Positions 35,569 to 42,943 of a DNA stretch of 64,000 nt are shown piece by piece. The first letter of the stretch is position 1. Each line of letters opens with the position of its first letter. Location: NCBI RefSeq assembly GCF_002086285.1, contig NZ_MVHU01000003.1, forward strand, positions 62,001 through 126,000, read 5' to 3'. The stretch comes from Mycolicibacter kumamotonensis. Its GTDB lineage: Bacteria > Actinomycetota > Actinomycetes > Mycobacteriales > Mycobacteriaceae. A program made the translations under genes and the position numbers. Below the pieces are notes generated by a model that made no database searches, was not told where the DNA came from, and saw only the letters and a program-made list of their open reading frames with translations.

Positions 35569-36513
35569 ATGGCCACAATCATGGATCTTCGGGGCAAGAC
35601 GGCGGTGGTGACCGGGGGAGCCGGTGGCATCGGCCGGTCCCTGGGCAGCCGGTTCGGCCGCGAAGGTATGAACGTGGTGCTCGCCGATGTGCTGGCCGAA
35701 CCGCTGGATGAGGCGACCCGAGCGCTGCAGGCCGAGGGTATTGACGCCGTCGGGGTCATCACCGACGTCACCGATTACTCCTCGGTCGAGTCGCTGGCCG
35801 AGCAGGCGCTCGCACGCTTCGGCGCGGTGCATGTGGTGTGCAACAACGCCGGCACCGGCGCCGTCTCCGAGGGCTACCTGTGGGAGCACGACCTGGCCGA
35901 CTGGCGCTGGGGCATCGACGTCAACGTCTTGGGCGTCATCCACGGCATCAAGGCGTTCGTGCCGATCCTGCTCGAGCAGGACGCCGGACACGTGATCAAC
36001 ACCTGCTCGGGCAACGGCGGCTTCGCCCCGATCGCCCGCGGTGCCCTGGGCGGACCGGCCACCGCCGTCTACCCGATGACCAAGGCCGCGGTGCTCTGCC
36101 TGACCGAAAGCCTCTACACCCACTTGGAGATGACCGGGACGCGGGTACGGGCGCACGTCCTTTTCCCGGGCGGATTCTTGAACACCGGGATCTGGGAGTC
36201 CTGGCGGCACCGCCCGCACCGTTACGCCGCCACCCACCAGCGCCGCACCCCCGAGGCGACCCTGGCCGCGGTGGTGGCCCGATTCGAGGCTGCCGGCACG
36301 CAGGTCGAGTTCACCCCGCTCGAAACGGTCGCCGACCAGGTCGTGGAGGGCATACAGGCAGATCGCTTCTGGATGATGGGCCCGCCCGCCGCCTCCGATC
36401 AGGTTGTGGCGGCCAAGGCGGCGTCGATCCTGGCACGCGGCGAGCCGGACTACCTGGTCGACGTCCTGGGACGGCATGCCCAGAACGCGGGGGAAAAAGG
36501 AGGAAAGCGTTGA
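35569..36513 (+). CDS. Short-chain dehydrogenase/reductase, first gene of the amidohydrolase operon
   Basis: Protein of about 314 residues. It has TGGAGGIGRS near residue 16, CNNAGT after strand 4, Ser in CSGNGG and catalytic YPMTK. The C-terminal third is longer than in classical SDRs. It probably oxidises or reduces a hydroxyl or ketone in the pathway. Possible starts are ATG 35569, GTG 35563 and ATG 35581. A longer open frame upstream overlaps the IclR gene and has no homology. The stop overlaps the TTG start of the next gene (TTGA). Confidence 0.85.
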   Translation: MATIMDLRGKTAVVTGGAGGIGRSLGSRFGREGMNVVLADVLAEPLDEATRALQAEGIDAVGVITDVTDYSSVESLAEQALARFGAVHVVCNNAGTGAVSEGYLWEHDLADWRWGIDVNVLGVIHGIKAFVPILLEQDAGHVINTCSGNGGFAPIARGALGGPATAVYPMTKAAVLCLTESLYTHLEMTGTRVRAHVLFPGGFLNTGIWESWRHRPHRYAATHQRRTPEATLAAVVARFEAAGTQVEFTPLETVADQVVEGIQADRFWMMGPPAASDQVVAAKAASILARGEPDYLVDVLGRHAQNAGEKGGKR

Positions 36514-37313
36514 GTACCACCGCAGTCCGCTACGGCCCTCGTCCACCCGAGGAGCGGGTCGACCACGAGATCGATGCCACCACGGCGCCGATCGCCACCG
36601 AGGCGGTGACCATCGCCTACCTCACCGATCCGGAGATCGTCGCGGCCGTGCTGCCCAAACCGCTGGAGCCGGCCGCCGAACCGCTGGTGCGAATTCAGCT
36701 TCAGCGGGTCCAGCTGGCCGGCCGGCCGCCGTTCGGATCGGCGGTGTTCTCGGTGGCCGCCCGGCACGGCGACATCGACGGCGACTACCCGTTGTTCATG
36801 CCCCAGTCCACCGAACAATCCGTCACCGGGGGACGCGAAACCTTCGGCGAGCCCAAGAAACTGGCCCACATCGAGGTGGAGCGCGACGGTGCGAACATCA
36901 GCGCGGGCGTGCAGCGGCTGGGCCACCACCTCATCCAGGTGAACGGCCGGGTGACGGGCCCGGGCGAATTGCCGCCCGACCAGGTCAACATCGAGTTCTA
37001 CTTCAAGTTCCTGCGTGCCCCCGACGGCAGCGGCATCACCGACCCCCACCTGGTGTACGGCGAATACCACCGGCACTACGAGTCACTGGAGATCGTCGAC
37101 GGCACGTGCGAGCTGGGGGAGTCGCCGCTGGATCCGGTGGCCGACATCGTGATCCGGGAGCTCCGATCGATCACCTGGTGTCGCCGCCGCACCGTTCAGG
37201 TGGGGCGGATAGCGCAGCGGGTGCCGCAGGAATGGCTGCTGCCCTACGTGCACCAGCGATACGACGATGTGGCTCTGCTCGCCGCCCCCACGCCCGAGTC
37301 GGCGCGGCGGTAA
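36510..37313 (+). CDS. Acetoacetate decarboxylase-family protein
   Basis: Protein of 267 residues. GGRETFGEPKKLAHIE (about residues 109-124) contains the adjacent lysines that form the Schiff base in acetoacetate decarboxylase. The family also includes aldol or hydratase activities on pyruvate and other oxo acids. TTG 36510 overlaps the SDR stop. The tail has an unusual CRRRT segment. In this operon it may handle a beta-keto or 2-oxo acid produced by ring cleavage. The substrate is inferred. Confidence 0.82.
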   Translation: MSTTAVRYGPRPPEERVDHEIDATTAPIATEAVTIAYLTDPEIVAAVLPKPLEPAAEPLVRIQLQRVQLAGRPPFGSAVFSVAARHGDIDGDYPLFMPQSTEQSVTGGRETFGEPKKLAHIEVERDGANISAGVQRLGHHLIQVNGRVTGPGELPPDQVNIEFYFKFLRAPDGSGITDPHLVYGEYHRHYESLEIVDGTCELGESPLDPVADIVIRELRSITWCRRRTVQVGRIAQRVPQEWLLPYVHQRYDDVALLAAPTPESARR

Positions 37314-37317
37314 ACGC

Positions 37318-38532
37318 ATGGACCGCTACACGGTCATCTCGGCCGACTGCCACGCCGGCGCCGACCTGCTCGACTACCGCGGATACCTCGATCCGGCCTA
37401 CCGCGACGAATTCGACAGTTGGGCGAAGGAATTCGTCAACCCGTTCGGTGACCTCACCGAGCCCGAGGCCGAACGCAACTGGAACAGCGACCGGCGCAAC
37501 GCCGATCTCGATGCCGAGGGCATCACCGGCGAGGTCATCTACCCCAACACCGTGCCGCCGTTCTTTCCGCACGGGAGCCTGGCCGCCCCACCGCCGGAGA
37601 CGGCCCGTGAGCTCGAACTGCGTTGGGCCGGCTTGCGTGCGCACAATCGTTGGCTGGCCGACTTCTGCTCGCTGTCGCCGCAGCGGCGCGCCGGAGTCGG
37701 CCAGATCCTGCTCGGCGACCTCGACCAAGCCGTCGCCGAGATAGCGCAGATCGCCGGGCTGGGGTTGCGCGGCGGTGTGCTGCTGCCCGGGGTGGCCCCC
37801 GGCACCGGCATCCCACCGCTCTACGCCGAGCACTGGGCGCCGCTGTGGGCGGCCTGCGACGAGGCGGGTGTGGTGGTCAATCATCACGGCGGCAACGCCG
37901 GCCCGTCCCCGATCGACGGCTGGGGCAGCTCGTTCGCGGTGTGGGTCTACGAGACCCACTGGTGGGCCCACCGGGCACTGTGGCATCTGATCTTCAGCGG
38001 CACACTGGACCGCCACCCCGGCCTCACCGTGGTCTTCACCGAACAGGGCGCCGGGTGGATACCGGCGACGCTGGACTCGCTCGATGTCGCCGCGGCCCGG
38101 TACGCGCGCCCGGGTTCGGCGATCGCCCGCTTCGCCGGGCCCACCGCCGGCTCACTGACCCGCAAGCCCAGCCAGTACTGGGCCCGGCAGTGCTACGTCG
38201 GCGCCAGCTTCATGCGCCCGGTCGAGTGCGCCGAGCGACACGCCATCGGCGTCGAGAAGATCATGTGGGGAAGCGACTACCCGCACTACGAGGGAACCGC
38301 GCCCTATACCCGGGAAGCGTTGCGGCACACCTTCGCCGGTGTACCGCAGGCCGAAGTGGCGGCCATGGTGGGCGGGAATGCGGCGGCCGTCTACCGCTTC
38401 GACCTGGCCGCCCTGGCGCCGCTGACCGACCGCATCGGCCCGACCGTGGCCGAGGTATCCGAGCCCCTGGCCGAAGTGCCCCCCGATGCGAGCAGCACCG
38501 TCTTCGAGCCCGACCCGATCCGCACCTGGTAG
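37318..38532 (+). CDS. Amidohydrolase-2 family protein (copy 1 of 3)
   Basis: Protein of 404 residues in the ACMSD/gamma-resorcylate decarboxylase type of amidohydrolases. The N-terminus is VISADCHAGAD, where the usual second His of H-x-H is Gly. VNHHGGN carries the middle His, and IMWGSDYPHYEG carries the C-terminal Asp. Members decarboxylate or hydrolyse cyclic acids with a zinc-type metal; the altered first motif may change metal binding. ATG 37318 follows 4 nt after the previous stop. It shares length and all motifs with the next two genes. Confidence 0.85.
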   Translation: MDRYTVISADCHAGADLLDYRGYLDPAYRDEFDSWAKEFVNPFGDLTEPEAERNWNSDRRNADLDAEGITGEVIYPNTVPPFFPHGSLAAPPPETARELELRWAGLRAHNRWLADFCSLSPQRRAGVGQILLGDLDQAVAEIAQIAGLGLRGGVLLPGVAPGTGIPPLYAEHWAPLWAACDEAGVVVNHHGGNAGPSPIDGWGSSFAVWVYETHWWAHRALWHLIFSGTLDRHPGLTVVFTEQGAGWIPATLDSLDVAAARYARPGSAIARFAGPTAGSLTRKPSQYWARQCYVGASFMRPVECAERHAIGVEKIMWGSDYPHYEGTAPYTREALRHTFAGVPQAEVAAMVGGNAAAVYRFDLAALAPLTDRIGPTVAEVSEPLAEVPPDASSTVFEPDPIRTW

Positions 38533-38548
38533 CGAAAGGACGCCCGCC

Positions 38549-39826
38549 GTGAATCACGACGCGCCGTACACGATCATCTCCGCCGACACCCACGCCGAAC
38601 TCCCGACCGAGCGCTACCGCGAATACGTCGACCCCGAATACCGTGAGGACTTCGAGACCTATCTGGCCGAGAAGACAGCCGCGGCGCAGGCCGGCGGGTT
38701 CATCGACGAGGAGTTCGCCCAGGAGTGGTTCTCCGAGCACGGTGAGGGCATCGCCGGCGGTTGGGACGTCGCACTGCGGGACCGCGAACTCGACGGCGAC
38801 GGGGTGGTCGGCGAGGTCATCTTCCCCGACGCCGACGCGGTGACCGGGGTGGCCGGGGCCCCGTTCGGGGCGGGCCTGGGCCAGTCCGGCGACCTCGACC
38901 CGGGGCGCGCCATGGCCGGCGCGCGGGCCCACAACCGCTGGCTGGCCGAACTGTGCAGCCACAGCCCCGAGCGACGCGCCGGGGTCGCGGTCGTGCCGGT
39001 CCTGGCGGACCTCGACGCGGCGGTCGCCGAGATCACCCGCGCGGCGGACTCCGGTCTGCGGGGCGGGATTCTGATCCCGGCCCGCTGGGTCGGCTATCCG
39101 CCCTACCACGATCGGCGCTACGACAAGGTCTGGGCGGCCTGCCAGGATCTGCAGATGCCGGTGCACACCCACTCCGGGCCCGCCCCGCAGGAGGAGTACG
39201 GCGGCCACCTGGGCATCTACGTCACCGAGGTGCGCTGGTGGGGCGCCCGGCCCTTGTGGTTCGCGTTGTGGTCGGGGGTCTTCGAGCGCTTTCCCGGCCT
39301 ACGCTGGGGGGTCACCGAATGCGGCGCGTTCTGGGCCAACGATCTGCTCTGGCTGATGGACACCCGGTTTCTGCGTGAGCATTCGGCCAAGAAGATGAGC
39401 CACCAGATGGAGGGCGACCTGACGATGCCGCCGTCGGCCTACTTCGACCGGAACTGTTTCATCGGGGCCACCACCACCGAGCGCAGGGAACTGGCCCGAC
39501 GCTACGAGATCGGTGTCTCCAACCTGCTGTGGGGCAACGACTTTCCCCACCCGGAGGGGACGTGGCCGCACACCCGCGATTGGCTGCGGCGTTCCTTCTG
39601 GGACATCCCGGTCGAGGAGACCCGTCAGATGCTGGGCCTGGCGGCGGCCGAGATGTACCGCTTCGATCTGGCTGCCCTGGCCCCGCTGGCCGAGCGTATC
39701 GGGCCCACACCCGAGGAACTCGGCCAGGACGATGCGGTGAGCATCCCCAAGTGGGAAGCGGCTCGCCTGGCCGGCCGGCACTGGCTGACCGACGCGGAGC
39801 CGATCCCCGACCTAGTACAGAACTGA
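38549..39826 (+). CDS. Amidohydrolase-2 family protein (copy 2 of 3)
   Basis: Protein of 425 residues. It begins with IISADTHAELPTE, has Glu in place of the second His of H-x-H, VHTHSGP in the middle and LLWGNDFPHPEG at the C-terminus. This copy is the most divergent of the three and has an insert near residues 25-60 (AAQAGGFIDEEF) not in the others. GTG 38549 has GAAAGGA upstream. Probably acts on a related but different intermediate. Confidence 0.83.
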   Translation: MNHDAPYTIISADTHAELPTERYREYVDPEYREDFETYLAEKTAAAQAGGFIDEEFAQEWFSEHGEGIAGGWDVALRDRELDGDGVVGEVIFPDADAVTGVAGAPFGAGLGQSGDLDPGRAMAGARAHNRWLAELCSHSPERRAGVAVVPVLADLDAAVAEITRAADSGLRGGILIPARWVGYPPYHDRRYDKVWAACQDLQMPVHTHSGPAPQEEYGGHLGIYVTEVRWWGARPLWFALWSGVFERFPGLRWGVTECGAFWANDLLWLMDTRFLREHSAKKMSHQMEGDLTMPPSAYFDRNCFIGATTTERRELARRYEIGVSNLLWGNDFPHPEGTWPHTRDWLRRSFWDIPVEETRQMLGLAAAEMYRFDLAALAPLAERIGPTPEELGQDDAVSIPKWEAARLAGRHWLTDAEPIPDLVQN

Positions 39827-39833
39827 GGACACC

Positions 39834-41102
39834 ATGACCGCAACTTCCGACGATCGCTACGTCGTCATCTCCACGGACACCCACGCCGGAGCCGATCTCT
39901 ACGACTACAAACCGTATCTGCCCGCAGCGCTGCACGAGGACTTCGAGGCCTGGGCCAAGACCTACAGCAGCCCGTTCGACGACCTGATCGTCGCCACCGC
40001 CAACCGGAACTGGGACCATGAGCTGCGGATCACGGAAATGGACGCCGACGGGGTCGCCGGAGAAGTACTGCTGCCCAACACCGTTCCGCCGTTCTTCCCG
40101 ACCACACCCAACATCACCATCAGCCTGCCGCGGACGCGCGACGACTTCGAGAAGCGGTGGGCCGGAGTGCAGGCGCACAACCGGTGGCAGGTCGACTTCT
40201 GCGCACTGGCCCCGGCCCGGCGCCGCGGCCTGATTCAGATCTTCCCCAATGACATCGAGCTGGCGCTGCAGGAGATCCGTTGGGGCGCCGAGCAGCCATG
40301 CTTCGGCGGCGTGCTGATTCCACCGGTATCGCCGGGGGACCAGCAGGTGGCCCCGCTGTTTCACACCCGCTACGACCCGATCTGGGAACTCTGCTCGGAC
40401 CTGGACCTGACCGTGGTGCAGCACGCCGGCGCCGGCAGCCCCGAGATGCCGATGGACCAGCCGGCCTCCAACGCGGTGCTGATCACCGAGATGGCACTGT
40501 GGGCGCAGCGCACCCTGAGCCACCTGATTCTCGCCGGGGTCTTCGAGCGGTACCCGACACTGCGGTTTGTACCCACCGAGCAGGGCACCCTGTGGGTGCA
40601 ACAACAGCTGATGGTGCTCGATGCCATGGTGCCCACGATGAAGTCCGAGGCGAACAATCGCACCTACGGGATGTTCGGCGGCTCGTCGGTCGACGAAATG
40701 ACCCTGATGCCCAGCGAATACGCCCGGAGAAACTGCTATCTGGCCAGCGAGCTGGGCCCCTATGACACGGCGATGATCGACTACCTGGGGGCCGAGCACA
40801 TCATGTGGGGCAGCGACTATCCGCACGAGGAGGGTTTCGCGCCGCAGTCCAAACTGGCGATCCGCTGGGCACTGCACGACCGCACGGAAGACGAGTGCCG
40901 CAAGATCCTGGGTGAGAACGCGGGGCGCCTGTACCGTTTCGACCTTGACGCCCTGGCGCCCGTCGCCGCCAAGATCGGACCTTCCGTCACCGAGGTGGCA
41001 ACACCGCTGGGCGACACCGGCTATCACGCGCCGGCCGCGTTCGGCTACCGGCCATTCGAGGGCGGGCTGGCCCTCAAGCGGATGGCGCCGGTACGCGAGT
41101 AG
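39834..41102 (+). CDS. Amidohydrolase-2 family protein (copy 3 of 3)
   Basis: Protein of 422 residues with VISTDTHAGADLYDY at the N-terminus, VVQHAGAGS in the middle and IMWGSDYPHEEG at the end. It resembles copy 1 most closely, including the NTVPPFFP segment. The stop at 41102 is 9 nt from the end of the convergent HsaA-like gene. Metal-dependent decarboxylation or hydrolysis is inferred from the family. Three tandem paralogues are unusual. Confidence 0.85.
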   Translation: MTATSDDRYVVISTDTHAGADLYDYKPYLPAALHEDFEAWAKTYSSPFDDLIVATANRNWDHELRITEMDADGVAGEVLLPNTVPPFFPTTPNITISLPRTRDDFEKRWAGVQAHNRWQVDFCALAPARRRGLIQIFPNDIELALQEIRWGAEQPCFGGVLIPPVSPGDQQVAPLFHTRYDPIWELCSDLDLTVVQHAGAGSPEMPMDQPASNAVLITEMALWAQRTLSHLILAGVFERYPTLRFVPTEQGTLWVQQQLMVLDAMVPTMKSEANNRTYGMFGGSSVDEMTLMPSEYARRNCYLASELGPYDTAMIDYLGAEHIMWGSDYPHEEGFAPQSKLAIRWALHDRTEDECRKILGENAGRLYRFDLDALAPVAAKIGPSVTEVATPLGDTGYHAPAAFGYRPFEGGLALKRMAPVRE

Positions 41103-41111
41103 GTCTGTGCT

Positions 41112-42293
41112 TCAGATCATGGCCCGCAACGGGCCCTCCGGCTCGATGCCCAAGGAACTGAGCGCGGAGGCGTGGAAGGTGGTGCCGGGTACATGGATCG
41201 CGTGATTGAGCCCGGCGTGCGCGTCGCGCCAATACCGTTGCAGCGGTTTGTCCATCCGTAGCGCGTTGCCGCCGGAGCGGGCGAAGATCTGGTCGATGGC
41301 GGCTACCGCACGCCACACCGCACGGACCTGGGTGCGGCGCCCCGCGGCGCGATCGGCGAAGCTGACCTCTTTGCCGGCGGCGACCATGTCGTAGATCCGG
41401 TCGGCGTTGGCTAGCAGCTCTTGGCGGGCGGCGTTGATGTCGGCGGCCGCCTCGCCGATCGCGTACATGACGTAGGGATCGTCTTTGATCGCGGTCCCGG
41501 TGGCACTGACCCGCGCCCGCTGATAGTCCAGGTGGGCGGCCAGCGCCCCTTCCGCGATCCCGATGACCGCCGAGGAGATGCCGAGCGGGAACATCGTCGA
41601 CCACGGCATCAGATACAGCGGGTCGGTCATCCCGGCTTCGCGCTGGGCGCTGCCGTCCATCACCTTGAGGCCGTCCATCGTGCGGTAGCTCGGGACGAAT
41701 GCGTCTTTGACGATGACGTCCTTGGAGCCGGTTCCGCGCAGCCCCACCACATCCCAGGAATCGTCGACGATCTCGTAGTCGCTGCGCGGCAGGATCATGT
41801 GCAGAATGGCCGGCGGCATGACCGGGATGCCGTCGGCGCCGCCGAGCATGGCCCCGAGAATGATCCAGTCGCAGTGGTCGGTGCCGGAACTGAACTGCCA
41901 GCGACCGTTGAAGAGGTAGCCACCATCTGCAGGCGTGGCCACCCCCTGCGGGGCATACGGGGAGGCCATCCAGGTGTCGATGTCGTCGGCCCACACCTCT
42001 TCACCGACGCGCGGATCGGCGTAGGCCAGCTGGTAGGGGTGCACGCCGACCACACCGGTGACCCAGCCCGCCGAGGGGTCCAGCGCCGCGGTGGCCATCA
42101 CGGTCTCGGCCCACTCGCGAGGATGCACCTGATATCCGCCGTGCTTGGCCGACTGCAGCAGGCGGATCGAGCCGGCGTCCTTCATCGCCTTGACCGTCTG
42201 ATCGGTCAGCCGGCCGATCCGCTCCGCCTCGCCGGCCTGCTCGCGCAACTGGTCGGCGATCTCGATCAGCCGGTCGATCACCCGCTCGCCCAT
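41112..42293 (-). CDS. HsaA-like flavin-dependent monooxygenase (copy 2)
   Basis: Protein of 393 residues, very similar to the HsaA-like protein at 3433-4614 (by eye roughly four of five residues identical, including long identical runs such as HPYQLAYADPRVG and the last residues GPLRAMI). It should hydroxylate a phenol using reduced flavin from a separate reductase. It converges on the amidohydrolase operon, not on an extradiol dioxygenase. AAGGG lies upstream of ATG 42293. A duplication with a new substrate, or a dosage copy, are both possible. Confidence 0.85.
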   Translation of the reverse strand: MGERVIDRLIEIADQLREQAGEAERIGRLTDQTVKAMKDAGSIRLLQSAKHGGYQVHPREWAETVMATAALDPSAGWVTGVVGVHPYQLAYADPRVGEEVWADDIDTWMASPYAPQGVATPADGGYLFNGRWQFSSGTDHCDWIILGAMLGGADGIPVMPPAILHMILPRSDYEIVDDSWDVVGLRGTGSKDVIVKDAFVPSYRTMDGLKVMDGSAQREAGMTDPLYLMPWSTMFPLGISSAVIGIAEGALAAHLDYQRARVSATGTAIKDDPYVMYAIGEAAADINAARQELLANADRIYDMVAAGKEVSFADRAAGRRTQVRAVWRAVAAIDQIFARSGGNALRMDKPLQRYWRDAHAGLNHAIHVPGTTFHASALSSLGIEPEGPLRAMI

Positions 42294-42399
42294 GTCGTCG
42301 CCCTTACGTTGTGGACTTGAAAAACGATGGTCTGCTGCAGGTGATGATGGCACCGTCGACGGCCGGTGTCTGGCGAAAACGGCAGCGGAATCGCTGTAA

Positions 42400-42457
42400 A
42401 CCCCAAGGCGTGATGGGGTACATTTCACTTCGACCCAGACGGAACCCGAGTTCCGTC
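42400..42457. promoter_or_regulatory. Promoter with two inverted repeats upstream of mmpS-mmpL
   Basis: ACCCCA (42400-42405) pairs with TGGGGT (42414-42419). Eight-base arms GACGGAAC (42438-42445) and GTTCCGTC (42450-42457) flank CCGA. TACATT at 42419-42424 is a candidate -10 box between them. The second repeat is a likely TetR operator for the regulator at 45816 or 46429. Confidence 0.55.
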
Positions 42458-42505
42458 CATGCTCGCCGGCGCGCGACGGTGCGGGGTAGACACAGGAGGC
42501 GGTGG

Positions 42506-42943
42506 GTGTACGGACTGCTCAAGAAGCTGTGGATCCCACTGCTTCTGGTCGTCGTGACCGCACTCGGCGCCTACGTCGTCGTACGGGTGCGGGATAGTTT
42601 CGGCGCCAACGCTTACGCGTCGACCGCCGATGCGAACGCCGACGAGACGAAGCCGTTCAACCCCAAACACATCACCTACGAGGTGACGGCGCCCTCGGGG
42701 GGCACCGCCAGCCTCAACTTCCTCGACGAGGATGGGCAGCCGCATCTGGTCGAGGACGCTGTGCTGCCGTGGTCGCACACCATCGTCACGACGCTGCCCT
42801 CGATGTCGGCGAACATCGTGGCGCAGGGCGACGCCGGCATGGGCCACCTGCGTTGCCGGGTCATCGTCGATGGCGAAGTCCGTGACGACCGCAGTATCGA
42901 CCAGTACGAGCCCTTCATCTACTGCCTGGTGAAGTCGGTATGA
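42506..42943 (+). CDS. MmpS-family membrane protein
   Basis: Protein of 145 residues. One transmembrane helix (about 9-28, LLLVVVTALGAYVVVR) is followed by an extracytoplasmic beta domain with ITYEVT, LPWSHTI and CRVIVDGEV, the MmpS pattern. It partners the MmpL transporter encoded next and is thought to help assembly of MmpL4/5-type export of lipids or siderophores. GTG 42506 was chosen because AGGAGG lies 6 nt upstream. Its stop overlaps the mmpL ATG (ATGA). Confidence 0.9.
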   Translation: MYGLLKKLWIPLLLVVVTALGAYVVVRVRDSFGANAYASTADANADETKPFNPKHITYEVTAPSGGTASLNFLDEDGQPHLVEDAVLPWSHTIVTTLPSMSANIVAQGDAGMGHLRCRVIVDGEVRDDRSIDQYEPFIYCLVKSV

